Assembly: GCA_963924555.1 (NCBI GenBank)
Contig: OZ004583.1
Location: 8,880,582-8,944,581 of the forward strand
DNA from: Crambe crambe
Lineage: Eukaryota; Porifera; Demospongiae; Poecilosclerida; Crambeidae
Length of the DNA: 64,000 nucleotides
Direction of reading: 5' to 3'
The notes under the pieces were generated by a model. That model was given only the letters and a program-made list of their open reading frames with translations, had not been told where the DNA came from and made no database searches. The position numbers and the translations under genes are program-made. Below are positions 35,375-48,730 of this stretch, piece after piece. Within the stretch, counting starts at the first letter, position 1. The number at the start of each line of letters is the position of its first letter.

Positions 35375-37104
35375 CTACTGAATAACTTCATACACAACAG
35401 TCAGGTCATCAGTGTGACCTCTCACATTTTCTCTCAGTTCAATATCTTTTTGAACATTTCCATAGCAGACATTCTTCTCCACTTTGATATCGTTCTTCTG
35501 TCTACTTTCATAGCATACGTTCTCCTCCATGTCCACATCATTTTCATGGTTTCCAGATCCATTATCACAGGTATCTATAGCAGTTTGAAGTCAATAAAGT
35601 TTGCAAAATTCTGCATAATTAGGGTGGCAGGCCTTGCTTAAGTTACAACTCTAACTATACATGTACCTTTTGAATGAAATATCCAAGCTTTATAGGTCAA
35701 CAATAGACAAGCAGTCAAGAAAAGGAAGATGCCAAAAATAGCTGCCACAGATGCACCTATTACTGTTACATCATATATTATAGCCAGTAACAATTTGCTT
35801 AATTCTATTTCAGATTCACAGAGCACACTTATCGCTCAAATCCAGGATGAATTTACTCACCGATGCCGATAATATTCCTTCCTGAGCATGTGGTATTACA
35901 ATCTTCTTTAGGCTCATTGGGCTGAAAATCATAACTCCCTATATTCATTGAGTTATAATGAAATGGTTAGCTAGTGGCCTCTACTATTATTATTATGACA
36001 CTTACTCAGTTCAAAAGTCTGGGAATCTTCTAATTCAAATTCTCTAGCTATTAAAAACAAAATGGAATATTCGAATATTATGGTTAATGGCTGCAATATG
36101 ACACTTAACTCAGCTGCGAAGTCTGGGAAGCTTCTATTTCGAATTCTCTGTCTAATTATATATGGGTACAGTAGGTTATATAACATGAGTGAAAATCAAA
36201 CATTATTTATGGTATAAATCACCTGGAAATACCATGAGAATGGCTATAGAACTCTCGATCTGAAGAATGACACATTGATATGTGGTTGAATTCAGTGATG
36301 TACTGACATTGGCTACTATCAATGTTTGGTTATGTGAACTGTAGGAATGCCCACTGGGTAATTGGTTGACTAAAATTAGAGAGCCGTTTATCTTCCATTG
36401 TGGAATAATTGAGAAAGTCCCAGTGAAGAGACAAGGAAATTCTGCATCACCTCCTTCCTCAATGGAAACATCTTCTGGTCCTTTTAATATCCTTACAGCA
36501 TCTTAAATTACAATAATATTTATTTGAAATTATTTAGCTATATACGTATTATAGCTAGCTCTGAGATCTTATCGCTAAACAAGTCAGACAAGTGAACTAG
36601 TAACGACTAGCTATAACTGTTATTTGGTATGCCCTCGCTCATAATCTATATCTATATGGCTGAGAAGCCTTTATAATATTAATCTCATGCAGCATGTTTA
36701 TACCTGTAGGTACCACATACAAAATTCCAGTTCCACTCGACACTTCTTGAAAGAAGCACTGATATGTAGTCCCATTGTCAGATACTTTCACTGATGAAAC
36801 TCTCAGGATTCCATTGACATATTTATGTCTTGAAGGCAACAATACATGAGATCTGCCATTGATAAGCCACAGTGGAATTTCATTGGTTCCAATATAGCGG
36901 CAGCTGAAATATGCAGTGCCATTTACCAGGACATACTGATTGTTAGGAGAGTCTGTTATGATTATCCTCTGTGCTGAAACTGTTTTCATGAATAATTAGT
37001 AGTTTAATATCATTATACTTTGGTCTAGGCAAACCTGCTCCTGAATTTCTGTGATTAATAAGTAAGAGTATAGTGTAGAGCAACAGAAGACATAGACTTT
37101 TCAT
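35375..37104 (-). CDS. Two-Ig receptor with duplicated stalk exon and ITIM-like tail (group I)
   Basis: Inferred exons: 37104-37035 (signal MKSLCLLLLYTILLLIN), 36979-36704 (Ig1; FSCRY, PLWLING, TYQC), 36501-36223 (Ig2; EFPCLF, PQWKING, TYQC), 36151-36110 and 36047-36006 (duplicate 14-codon stalk exons, REFEIEASQT and REFELEDSQT), 35938-35861 (stalk with two Cys), 35762-35667 (transmembrane GASVAAIFGIFLFLTACLLL) and 35574-35375 (tail). All phase 1; 360 residues. The tail has ENVCYESR and KNVCYGNV and ends TVVYEVIQ, an ITIM-like site. Predicted plasma-membrane recognition receptor with phosphotyrosine or PTB-type signalling, by motif only. Confidence 0.85.
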
Positions 37105-37408
37105 TCTGAACTTCTTCCACATACTGGGGAGGCATAGCTTCTTAAGGATGTAAATCTTTGAGTAAAGTACTGGGGAGGCATAGAATCTTTAGGATGAGTT
37201 TATTGAGCTTGAGGTGGTACATAATTGTTATGCACTGGAATGAATTAGCTACATAACTGTCAAGGAAGCAGAATGTTCGCAGCTCCTACTTCATAATATT
37301 ATTTTTAGAAAATACCAATCTGATATCAGTAGCAACTTACTAGTCACAGCGGCCTTTTAGAATGGACAACACAAGTGACCCACTGTACTTTGGATGCATC
37401 ACATAGAA

Positions 37409-37482
37409 TCGTGGTTTAGTCCACTTCACACTCGTGGTTTAGTCCACTTCACACACACTGGATTAGTCCACTTCACACTCGG
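37409..37482. repeat. Three tandem copies of a ~24-bp unit
   Basis: Units resembling CGTGGTTTAGTCCACTTCAC repeat three times (the third reads GGATTAGTCCACTTCACAC). Each contains the dyad TTTAGTCCA. Followed by a T-rich tract at 37505-37518. Confidence 0.75.
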
Positions 37483-37632
37483 CCCCAATCAAGTTGGGGG
37501 GAATTTTTTTTTTTTTTACAATGTCATTATGGAATACATACTATTCACTTAAAGAAGTTGCACAATGCTAGTGATATGGCATACAGCTACAAATCTCTGT
37601 ATATAATTATAATGAATGTTGAATCCATTGCA

Positions 37633-40176
37633 TTAGCTAGTAACTCCATATGCAGAGCATTGGGTCAAGTCAAATTCAGTTGAATTGCTTTCATTAGTGT
37701 TGCTTCTCATCTCCTGCAGTTCTTGGACATCCTCGTATTCATGGACACGTTTATTCATTATGCTCTCTTCTAGAGAGGGAGGAGATGATGATGATGGTGG
37801 ATCATTGGCCTCTGCATCTTCCCCATGTAATCCAGGACCACTTGGACTCCTTTAAAAATTTGCAATAACCAGTGGTGGATCCAGGATTTTTTGAAGGGGA
37901 GGGCACATATAAATGGAGGCTCATGGTGAAATCAGCGCGCTTGTGCACGGAAAAAATTTTTTTACCCGGCACTTTTCCTAACCACACCCTTTTGGGGGAA
38001 ACTGATGCTTAGCCAGTCTGCAGCTTACTTGCAAACTATCATGCACCACTGTAATTCTTATAAGTGGCCACGCCAAAAAAGGGGGGAGGGGGCATGTGCC
38101 TGAAATGCCCCCTCCTACGTAGATCCACCACTGATTAATGGATCGATATATTTTGGAAGGAGTTAGCTATGCATAAATTTAAGCTAACTGCTCCAAAGAA
38201 TATTTCATAATATTATGCCATCAGCTAAATAAACTTACATTTGAGTAGAGATCCTGTATTTTCTGAAAATCAATGCTGAGCAAACCAAAACCATTATTAG
38301 TAATGTTGATGCCACTATAATTACGGCTGATAAACCTCCAGCAAAAGCACCGAGAGAGAGAGAAATAGGTGCTTTAACTGAGCACTCTTCCACATTAACA
38401 GATTCTATTATGGTGGGACATGTATCATCTACTTCCAGTTCCATTCCTTGTATGATAACAGAGTGTTTCTTCACTGGCCAGTTATTAAGGATTGATGTTA
38501 GATTACTGTACTGGAATGCAGTGCTGTTGATGTGAGATCTATACGTCACATAGTGAGGGTTGTCTTTGAAGCATTTGAATCTTTCCATAGATACATCTTC
38601 TATGTTGAACTGACAACTGCACTGCTGTTGTATGTATCTGACTACTTCACGAGTGATTATGGTGAGTTTGTTATGAATATCTTCAGCTATCCATTGTAAA
38701 CAGTTTGATACACCATAGAGAAGAGTTTGGAAAGTGACTATACAAAAAGATAGATAAGTAAGTTATGACAATAGCTGTGCATGGGAAAATCACATGCAAG
38801 TCTGTCATACATGTGAGCATGGTAGTGGTGTTCTTTATATACGAGTATGATAATCTTTCTAGCTCAGTAAGTGACAGTTTTATACCTGATGTTGCATGTG
38901 AATCACCAGATCTAGTAATGTCACTACTTTCTAATGTGACGTCAGCAGTACTGCTGTCCTGCTGGTGATCAGAAATAACTATATCATAAGATGTTATAAC
39001 AGTACGGATGAAGCATTCTGGGTAGCGACAGGGAGATGTCAGAGTGACAAAGTGCACTGGTGTATTGTTCATGGTAGATGTTAGATTTGAAAAACATATG
39101 GACCCATTGATGTTGTGAATGGAGTATGTGGTATCACATGTCACGTAGCAGGCTGAGAATTTAGTTAGTTCCACATCATTTTCATAAGGAGGGCAATAGC
39201 AGTCTCCAGGAACACCAGGTCTGGCTGGCCAGACGAGGGATGGAGTAGCCACTTCCCCTTCTGAAGCAGTGTTGGTGTAGGGTATGGGGATACACACTGA
39301 TCCACCTACAACTCCATTCACCACTCTCCATGCATCTGAAATAGAAAAGAAAACTATAGCTATATCTAAGGTTGGTAGTAGCTGCAGATGTGTTTACCTC
39401 CTTTGTATAAGTAGTAGAATGTCCGCCTTGCTCTTCCACACACTACGCCATTGCTGTTAAATGCAGATAGTTTGATGTACTTTCCATGTATCTCTCTAGA
39501 TGGAAGAGTTATCTCATTGATGGTGGAGTTATAACTTGATACTGGTGCCATGTTATTGATTATATTGCTAAAGTTAAAACCTTCCAGTGTGAAACGATCC
39601 ACTTCACATGTTGAGATGTTGTAAATCCATCTTATAGTGATGTTCTCTGAATCAACTCTTATTTGTTGATAATCCAACTCCAAAACATCCCTTCTTACTA
39701 AAATAGGTCTACCAGTAATGGCTGAAGAAAGATAATGATTATCTAGCTAGCTAGCTGGTTAAAGAATTGAGGACTTACATTCACGTACACTGAGTTGTGT
39801 GATTCTTCCAGGAACCTCAGTGACTTGGTCAGTCATGTGATTAATGAGGACACACTGGAAGGTGTAGCCATCAAAGGAAAGATGTATGACAGGAATAGTT
39901 AAAGATGAGTAGCTGTCCACTCTGAAGTAGATGGGGACATGAAACACATCATACACTTTCCCATTGATTCTCCAGAATGGTGCATCTCTCTGTGTGCCAT
40001 GGTTACAAGGAATAACAACATTTGTGCCACCTTCAGCAACTCGAATTTCTTGCTGACATTTCAATCCATTCCCTGTGGAGGCACATGAATAGCAATAGCT
40101 ACATAACTGATATAGCTAGTCTCATCTTACATGATAGCACAGTGAGCAAGCAGTAGAAGTCCAGTGCCCAAATCAT
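37633..40176 (-). CDS. Ig-FN3-Ig-like receptor with SEA-like region and alternative tail
   Basis: Inferred exons: 40176-40131 (signal MIWALDFYCLLTVLS), 40072-39779 (Ig; APFWRING, TFQC), 39721-39398 (FN3-like), 39335-38886 (Cys-rich Ig-like plus Ser/Thr-rich end), 38737-38239 (extracellular membrane-proximal region, transmembrane GGLSAVIIVASTLLIMVLVC, RKYRISTQ) and 37849-37633 (tail). Total 609 residues. The membrane-proximal region has FKCFKDNPHYVTYRS, ILNNWPVKKHSVIIQG and VDDTCPTIIESVN, resembling a SEA-like Cys-paired module I recall from other sponge receptors. The tail has a poly-Ser/Pro stretch and HEYEDVQEL, a YxxV site. The donor at 38238 is ATGTAAGT: if unspliced, ATG TAA ends the protein at once. 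Confidence 0.85.
37870..38133. mobile_element. MITE-like element in the last intron of the SEA-like receptor
   Basis: CAGTGGTGGATCC at the left is inverted at the right as GATCCACCACTG. About 264 bp, no coding capacity, no clear target-site duplication. It lies 20 bp upstream of the final tail exon acceptor. Confidence 0.75.
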
Positions 40177-43100
40177 CTCAAGTTAGCCAGACTACAAAAA
40201 TTACTAGTTATATAGTGAACTTTTCAGGATGAAACTGAAACTAGTCGGGAACAAACATACAATGAACTGTGCATTCACATAAATTATCCTGTTAGCCTTG
40301 TTGAATAGTTAGTAGAACTATTCATGAAACTGAACAAACCTCAATACAATCAATGGTTTCCTGTTCTCTGTAATATACATTTCTATACTGCTGCTTACAA
40401 TAATAATAGCTGCTGTTTTTCTTATTCACATCTTGGAATCTCCTCATAGAGTTTCCTGGGATAGCTATATTGCCCAGGAAGTGCTCATACCCACAATTCT
40501 GGGAAATCATTTCCTGGATTTGATCCACCCACACACATAACTAGCTACTCATGCATGTGATGTCTACCCAATCCAGATTCTTAGTCTCCCAGAGGAAGAG
40601 CCTCCAACCGTACTGATTCCTCAGACCGAAAATACCGAAGAATTTTTAATAACATTACTTTATATTAGTTAGCATTAACTATTCATGAAATGAGTAAAAT
40701 ACTGTAAATGGGAGCACTTTATAGTGAAACCTCTGAATAACAGCCAAGTTCAGGACAGGTTTTTTGGCCCTTTTTGGAGGTCATAATAGCTATTATAGGA
40801 AAGGTCATTTTGTTCCATTCAGTTTTGCTGTTGCTGCTATAGCTACAACCATTTTGGTGGTCAGCCTGCGACATAATTTTTAAATTAGAACTGCATACAG
40901 GGCAGCAAGGAGAAGCTTCTGAGAAGTTTATGATGTCAATGACCTGGAGGTGACCCTTCAGAAATTCTACATTCTACTACAGACCACACTGTTTCTGAGG
41001 GAAATGTGACCTTTTAATTGTTAATTAATTTCAGGCCTTCATCAGGGTGATACAAAAACCTTGTGTTGACTCAAAGTCAACAAAAACTCAAAAAAACTTG
41101 TGTCACCCTGAGCATCAGGTTGAAATGTTGGTTATCGAATGAGTTTTTTGGAAGCTCATTCCAGTTCCAAATGAGAAGAGGATTCAGTTTAATATTTTGT
41201 CGATACCAAGCACATCTCCATAGCAGCCATTTACCCATCTGCTGCATCTGTGGTAATTCACAGGAGACAATCAGCCATCTATGGTCTATGTGTAAAAGGG
41301 TATTTCTGACTCAGTGAAGTTAGACCCACACATGTAAAAGATTTTTTGCTATAGGTTCTTGACACCTTAATGGAACTGAAGGAAGCATAAAATATTTGTC
41401 TTCTGATTCATGTGCACACAGTCAATGTAGAGCTACAGGTGTTAGATTAAGACATAGTGAATTGAGTAAGGACATTACCCATTGGAATGGGGATTGACTC
41501 ACCTTGCTGTAGCTACATGTGGATGATGAAGATGATTCCTTATCAATGAGTGCCGTAGGTTACCAAATATTTGATATCAAACCACTGTCCCAAGTGGAAC
41601 CTTGATGCTCTGAAAAAGACTGAAAGAGGTGTCCATTGTTTGGGGTTCTTGCTATATATTCAAGTATGAAGACCCTTTACCTACACATTAGTATGATGAC
41701 CTTTTTATCATTCCAATCACTGAAGTCTGAAGCCATTGTTGGGGGATGTACGTCCATTATTTGGACACTTGTTTAACATATAACTAACATGGAGGCTTAA
41801 GCATGAATGGATCCTGGTCCAGCGAACCCTCATCATTAATCCAGAGCTTTTGCAAGTCAATATGACATGTGACTGTACAAAAGCAGGGTGCTTTTCTGCC
41901 AATATCGCTTCTTTTCCTCTATCTTTCAGTAATATTACAGTTAGTAAATTCTGGTGTACACTGTAAGGATAATGAATCCACACATTGCTAATAAATAACA
42001 CAATATTATTATGCACAATAGGAAATGTATATCCAGCCAACAATCCTTACATAGCTACGTATACATTTACTTAAGTATGATGTCTTGTTGGCTGGATGTA
42101 CAGAACAAAGATTGACCCCATTTCCTTCCCGTTTGAAAGTATATCCCCCTCCCCAAGAGGTTTACTTATACCACCAGCTGTCTGTTGGACCCCGTGTACC
42201 AAAATAGGATAGATACACTAAAGTGATAGCACATGTGATAGAAGGCTTGGACCTTATTAGCCAGTGCACCACAACTTTCCTTTAACTCTACCACTCCCAC
42301 TGTCACCTTTCCTACCATGCAGTCGAATCATGGAGGAGACACTTAGCTAGCTAATTACATAACTGATGGAAATGAAGTTCTGTGCAATATCAATTCTTCA
42401 TCAGCTCATCAGCTACCAACTCAATGCATCTGTTGAGTAGCTAATAATGAGTAAGCATTTTATACTTATACAAATTTTTGCAGGAACAACAGTATGCATT
42501 CATCAAGAGTTCATATGCAAAGTCACATACAGCACTATATGAATATGAAAATGCATCTAGAATAATTGGTCAGTTAAAATTTTGTAATGGGAACTTACTC
42601 TTTAAGAAAGTCTTCTACTGCGTAGTTAATGCCAAGGGTGCCTGTCACTCTCACATGGTTACCGATCACCCCGCATCACAATACACTAGCAGCGTGGGAA
42701 GGGCTTTCTCCTTCTGTATAATTCATTATCACAGACAACAACATTTCCCATTGCCCCATCATTTAATATGAGAGTATGTACATGTGATTCATGCCAAGTA
42801 TACTGTCCAAGGCATGGGCTACCTCTGTATGATTAAGTTTTTAATTAGGCAATACATAATTGCATTCATGCTAACTCCAGACAGCTCAAAATATGTCTTT
42901 AATTTACCATGTGGCTCTTTCATTTAAACCACACAGCTATATTGCACCATGCAGTGTGGGTAATGGTAATGGAAAAGCGGGGGGGGGGGGGGGGGGGGGG
43001 CAGGTCCCTTAGGCCCCTACCTGGATCAGCCCCTGATGGTAGACACAGTGTGCAATTAGATTATGGGTATGATTAGCTAAAGTAATGCATGATTATCATT

Positions 43101-44174
43101 AGGCAGACACTGCATGGTCTTACTACTATTCATCACCTGCTACACGAAGTCTCATTCCGATTCCTAGCTAGGCTAACTAGCTATCATGGCTTTGCAACAT
43201 TCACAACTCATAGCATGCATGCTAATGCACCAGTCAAGCTTGTGTGACAGGATAATGACCCCATGCATGCAGACTGTGGAAATTACTTGGCCATGTAGCT
43301 ATATCCACAGTGGCCCGGTATGAGATCGCTTTATCCTTCACCCACTTACAAAGACTCCAACCGTCAGTATTTTTACTGAAATTTGACCAAAAATACTGAA
43401 GAATTTTCAAAAACACTGAAATTTAGATAAACTTACTATACACATTTTATATTAGCATTACTATGAAAATGGCTGAAATTCATGGTAGAATACTGAAAAT
43501 GGGAGCACTTTATACTGAAATCAAAGTTCACAGGCTGGACACCGGAGGTACTGCACTTAGCTATCAGAAGATATAGCTATGCTAGTGCGATCATGATTCT
43601 TGAAGGTCATGGTGCTTAGCTAACTCTGCAAGTGGTGGATACACCCCTGTGCATGATGTTTCAGGAAGATGATAATGGATATAATGAAGACTGATGGTGA
43701 AGGGTTGTGCTGTTAAAGGATTCAACATTTGGGTTTTCAAGATGCTCAGTGGTAGAGCAAATTAACAATGAACTAGCTACTATAAGTGAAGAAACCCTCT
43801 TCAGTTTTTTTCTTCATTTTTTTAGTGCTAGAATTTTTCATATGTAGCTACCTAGCTACATATATACATAGTTATGTCATGTAACATAGCTACTTGTAAA
43901 CTTCTAAACAAACTTTATCCCTTATGAATTTCATAGATAGCTACAGCTCCATTCATACAATTGAGAGTCGCTTTTTAGATAGTTATGAGAAAATAGCAAT
44001 TCTGAAACATCAACTCTGAGATTTGTGGTGTATATGTAATATCAATTCCTCTGGAAAATCTTAGAGTAAAATTATTATTGAAAACATCATCTAAGCACAA
44101 AAAAGAATAACTGAACATAATTATTCTCAAAGCATAAAAATCACCCACACACACAAAATAATCATGCCAAGTGT
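40177..44174. other. Repeat-rich intergenic region
   Basis: No gene was recognised. A ~130 bp dispersed repeat at about 40600-40735 recurs at about 43345-43530 (shared TACTGAAGAATTTT and GGGAGCACTTTATA). About 42240-42890 resembles 54060-54870. A G run of about 23 spans 42978-43000. About 43110-44100 resembles 56040-56800 and 57650-58060 and is the shared 3' flank of the group III genes. A lone GTGGATACACCCCTG end of the MITE family of 16369 is at about 43635-43649. Confidence 0.6.
41060..41317 (+). mobile_element. Possible LINE C-terminal fragment beside a hammerhead-like motif
   Basis: The frame ends RYQAHLHSSHLPICCICGNS, then QETISHLWSMC, a C-x2-CG-x3-ET-x2-H-x4-C pattern typical of the C-terminus of many non-LTR reverse-transcriptase ORFs. 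No upstream reverse-transcriptase core is seen. The preceding 41108-41140 holds a degenerate CTGAGCATCAGGTTGAAATG motif related to the hammerhead-like cores in the window. Weak call. Confidence 0.35.
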
Positions 44175-47100
44175 TTATGTTGAATTATAATAGACAACAG
44201 GAAAATTCACTTTTGTCCTCTTTTTGGGACAACGAATAATTACAATAATTACTATTATAACTATTGTACTTGTAAGTATAGCAGCAGACACTACAGTTCC
44301 AGCTATTGTTGGTATGGGGATGGTTGATTGTGGAGATGTAGTAGCTAAAAACAGATTATGTAAACAGCATTCATTAATAGCTTCATTCATTGAGGTATAG
44401 TAGCTATTTCTAGTCGCATCATGGGATAAGCAACCATACTCTGTTTACCTGGATTAAATTGATAGGAAACCTCTCCCCCTACAAAATGCTAATACTAGTA
44501 AAGGGACTCCTGTGCATGGGAGTGGTCCTGCCCCTTCCATGGTCAGGAGATAAATAGGATCGAAACCCAGAAACAGTGATAATTGTATCAGCCTGGTTGG
44601 AGTAGATTATAGCTATAGGCCTGATCATGAGAATTTAGGCTGTAGCTAAGTGGACAATTCATTTCTATGCAAAAAACAACAACAACACATTGTAACTATA
44701 ACCTTTATTTTCAGGTTTCTGCAAATTTTTTTCTGCTGTATCTGAAGTTCCAGCTAAATTAGTAGCAGAAATGGACACATTTAATGATCCATACATCTCA
44801 AGAAGTCTGGAGGCGTCAAAGCATTGATTAAGAATTGTCAATGAATCATTTAGAACAAGTGACCCTTCATTTGTCACATTAACATTGTATCTCAATACTG
44901 GATGGTGTGGACTTGAGTATGCTTCGAAACATAACACAGAATTGTTGGAATAGAAGATATCTGGTGTACTTGGTGGTCCTGCAGTAAATATTATTATGGA
45001 GATATTAGCTATAGTTTGCCCGTACAGTATGGAACTATCAGTAGAACTGATGTAGTTTATTATAATATTTACAATAATTATGGGATTTGCTATAGATAGA
45101 GCATGTTGCTACTTACCATCAATTATGATCTTGTGTGAAGACAAAATAAAGTAAACAAAGCAATCATTCTCAGGTGAATCGCAGAGATTTAAGTTACAAT
45201 CATAATAAATGGAGGTATTATTCATTCCCACATTATGGAAGCACACTTCGTTATTAACAAGTTCAATGTTATAGGTTGTGCTACTACAATTACCAATACA
45301 CTCAGCAGATGTATTATAATCATATAGGGAACAAATGCAGCTTTTATCTTCGTCCACAGTCGGCAAATTTATAGCTACGACAGTTTCATCGCAGATATGA
45401 AGAGACTCAGGAATGGGAATGCACGCATCCCCATTTGGCACTGTATGCTCAAGTGTCTCAGACTCTGTAAATTGTTAGAATATCTACTAATAAAAAATAA
45501 GAAATAAGCTTTAAATAGAACTATACCAACATTAGTTTTGACAGCGAGCGAGCAAGTAAGTTAGTGCTACAACTCTTTAGAAGATTTTGCTGTTGTAACA
45601 AGTACTTAAATAAGCCAGGCTAGAGCCTCTACAACTACTACTATAGCAATGTGCAGCATTCGACAGTGAGCAAGTGAGCAGCTGATAGGCTCCAGTGCTT
45701 GATATTGCTATCAGAGATAAAGTTGTGGTTCCAACCGGGAAGCTCCATACATAGAAAGCTGTAAATACTTACAAGCGCCTACAATCTATTTAGATAAGCC
45801 TAGCGCCTCTATGACAAAAGGCTGTAGAAAACAATCTATATAGCTTGATTACAATTGGAGCACACGTGCTACTAATTCGGTATATATACCGTGGGGCATT
45901 TTGGAGTGTAGACCATAGATATAATTATATATATATATATTTACAATTTCAATGAGTCATGACCTGAGAGTCAGCTCGCTCGCTGCAATCAAGTGGGAAA
46001 GAGGTTTGAAATAGAAATCTATCTGCTGGCTCTATGTGAAGTTATAATGTCACAGTAGGTGTGGCTTGGGTGTAGCTTTTCATAGGAAGCTACCCATGTT
46101 GGAGAATAGCTGGAGGGTGGGGTCTGACTCTATAAGTATGAAAGCTATAAGTTTATTTCATTCAGACAAACCACAAGACAGTGTTGCTAGCAACAGCTAT
46201 GAGTTAAATATTAGCAGATTTAATTGTGGTAACCCAGTAATCGCAGGTAGCATGCATCAATTGTGGGATCAGGTACGTATTCTGCTTTGGCATTGTTACA
46301 AAAATCATTACAGGTAATTGAGTTACTAATATCGTCCAGTCATTATAATATTTGCGTACACATTTACCACCCCAGTGATAATGCATGGCAAAGGATATGT
46401 TATGCTGTATCATACCATTAAAATGATAAAAGAAATTTCCTGCAAGTGGTTGTGAGCATATCATATTATCTCCATCTTTTGCAATAACTCGGAAATATAG
46501 ATCTATTAGCTCTTCAGTTTCTATTGAAAAATTATTGTTGGTATTAGAGCGATATATCTGTGGCTCCAGAAGATCGTATTCTTCAAGATAAGATAATTGG
46601 TATCCCTCCAATATGAACGTAGTGCAGGAATCTCTATTATATCGTTTTAGAGAAATGCTTGTTGTGATATCTCCAATTTCAAAATCAATGTAATTTATTC
46701 TCAGAGCCATTTCTGAATAGGAAGAACATATTCAGTCGTGGAGTCATGAAACAAAAAATGGTATGGGGACTATTATCTTTTAACAGTCATACTGTAGTGG
46801 AACTAATTTCTTATTGGGGGGAGATTAGCTTTGCTACATGGTTTCATCTAGCTTCTCATTCCACCAATTATTAATGACATTCATGTTTCTGGTCAGGATT
46901 TTTCCCCACAACTATGCGGGCGGGTGGTAATTATTATCCATTATACCATTATAAAATGTCCATTTTCTAGCCACAAAATCATCACACTTTAAGTCTGCAG
47001 CTGCCCGGCTGAATAGCTGTATAATTAATGGGTGCCAATTTTCCAATGCAGGCGGTTGACCAGAAACATGAATATCATTAACACTGGCCTAGTATTGAAC

Positions 47101-47660
47101 TCCAATAATAATTTTTGTTCTAGATTCTAGATATAGCAGGGCCTTCAATACTGGGAGTCTTCACCAAGTCTGCTTCTGTAGTTACAGGGCTAGGGAGAAC
47201 CAAAAAGGTGTGGTTAGGCAAAAGTGGGTGTGGCCAGGCAAAAATTTCAAGTGTACAGATATTCTTCCACCCCTAATCAAAATTCCTAGATGAAACCCTA
47301 TTAGCTAACATATAATTTCTTTTTACCTGTCAGTGTGGTATTCACAATCAGCAGTACTTTAGGTCCAGTAATTTCACCTTTGACCAATGCACATTGATAG
47401 GTTGATCCATTATCACTTCGCAAAAGTGGATAAATATTGAGATTCTGCTCTATTATTTCATGCCTTGAAGGCAGTTCATCTTGTCTCAAAGGTCTACCAC
47501 CATTAATTATCCAGTGTGGTACAATCCTGCTGCTGCCTGTCACAGGGCATGTGATAATAGCTCTGTCATATAGACTTACTATGATTATTGTCTCATCAGA
47601 CTCCAAAAGACCTGTAATAGCAACTTGGATAAAACTAGCTATGGCTATGTAATTAGGCAT
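44175..47660 (-). CDS. Ig-FN3-Ig-like-FN3 transmembrane receptor (group III)
   Basis: Inferred exons: Ig exon ending 47327 (start either ATG at 47660 or a phase-1 acceptor giving 47611), 46712-46416 (FN3-like), 45464-45117 (Cys-rich Ig-like; ACIPIP, YYDCNLNLC), 44978-44703 (FN3) and 44344-44175 (transmembrane TIAGTVVSAAILTSTIVIIV, short basic tail ending VYYNST). Ig landmarks are IITCPV, PHWIING, DNGSTYQC. No separate signal exon was found. The ATG at 47660 opens MPNYIAIASFIQVAIT, a weak signal-like stretch running straight into the Ig domain, so the 5' end is uncertain. The tail lacks ENxCY and ITIM motifs. Closest relative is the gene at 58.1-61.6 kb, with FN3-like exons of equal length (297 nt). 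Confidence 0.78.
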
Positions 47661-48121
47661 AATGGGTTGGCAAGTAAAGCATTTTTGTACCCTCCATGCT
47701 CAGGCTCTAAGTCTTCACTTTTTGGAGACTGGACATGTATTTTTCTTCCTTATAGCTAGCTGGTTGGTCCCCCCTCTAATGCTTCAATTAAACTGGTTTT
47801 GTTTTGTTTTGTTTTAGTCGGCAAGCAAGTGAAGCAAGCGAGCCACACACTTGTGATGCAAATTGAGATTCGTGATATTATGCTAATTGCACTCATAGTT
47901 TATATTTAATTGCACATGTGCAGACTAGCCATAGTAACACCGTATCTGAAGATGGTAGGCTAGCTTGATTTCTTTCAAAGTGAATTGTAGGTGCTAGGCT
48001 GATTGTCTGTTTAGTAGGCAACCCACTAGGCTTTTGTAAGCATTTTGTGGCTAGCATTACAGGTTCACGCTTCCTACATGCAGCTGCCTGGCTGATACAA
48101 GTAATCTACCACATGATTAAT

Positions 48122-48248
48122 AGGCAATCACATGCTTTTTCGTGCAATTTGGGTATAATTGCATTCAAACTGTTTAAAATTGCACTCAATTCGTGCAATT
48201 ACCTAGCCAGTTTCTCATGCAATTATACCCAAATTGCATGTGATTACA
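48122..48248. repeat. Foldback around TGCAATTTGGGTATAATTGC
   Basis: GTGCAATTTGGGTATAATTG at 48142 is inverted at 48217-48240 (GCAATTATACCCAAATTGCA), and the outer CAATCACATG pairs with CATGTGATT. Central words AATTGCACTCAATTCGTGC are also self-related. Confidence 0.75.
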
Positions 48249-48730
48249 TATACTAATTGGTACGTCAATAGCTAGCGTACATGCTCGATACGCCCAAGCA
48301 CTCGAGTTTCTAGCTATGGACTTGACTCACAATGAATCTTGATGCTCTAAGAGTCCAACGCTACAGAGAGGTGAGAAAGAAAAAGAGAAATACGGTTCAA
48401 AGGTCAATAGCTACTGCGCCTTTGGCTTTAGTTGGTAAAAGGTCGGTCCGCGAGACTACTGTGACTGCATGCAGCATATGACTGCATGCAGCATATGACT
48501 GCAGCAAGCCTAGCCAAAGGGGCCAGAGACTGCTGTAAGCCTAGCCCAGCGAAGAATGCAGGGCTGCAGCAATCCTATTTAACAAGCAAGATACAAGAAA
48601 ACTGCATAGGAAAAGCCTCACTGCATAGGCCTAGCTAGAAGAAACCAGCCCCAATAGCATGCAATTTCAAATACAAAATAAGATTGCCACAGATTTTCTG
48701 TGGGTGCAGGCTAGTTTGTTATTACTACCG

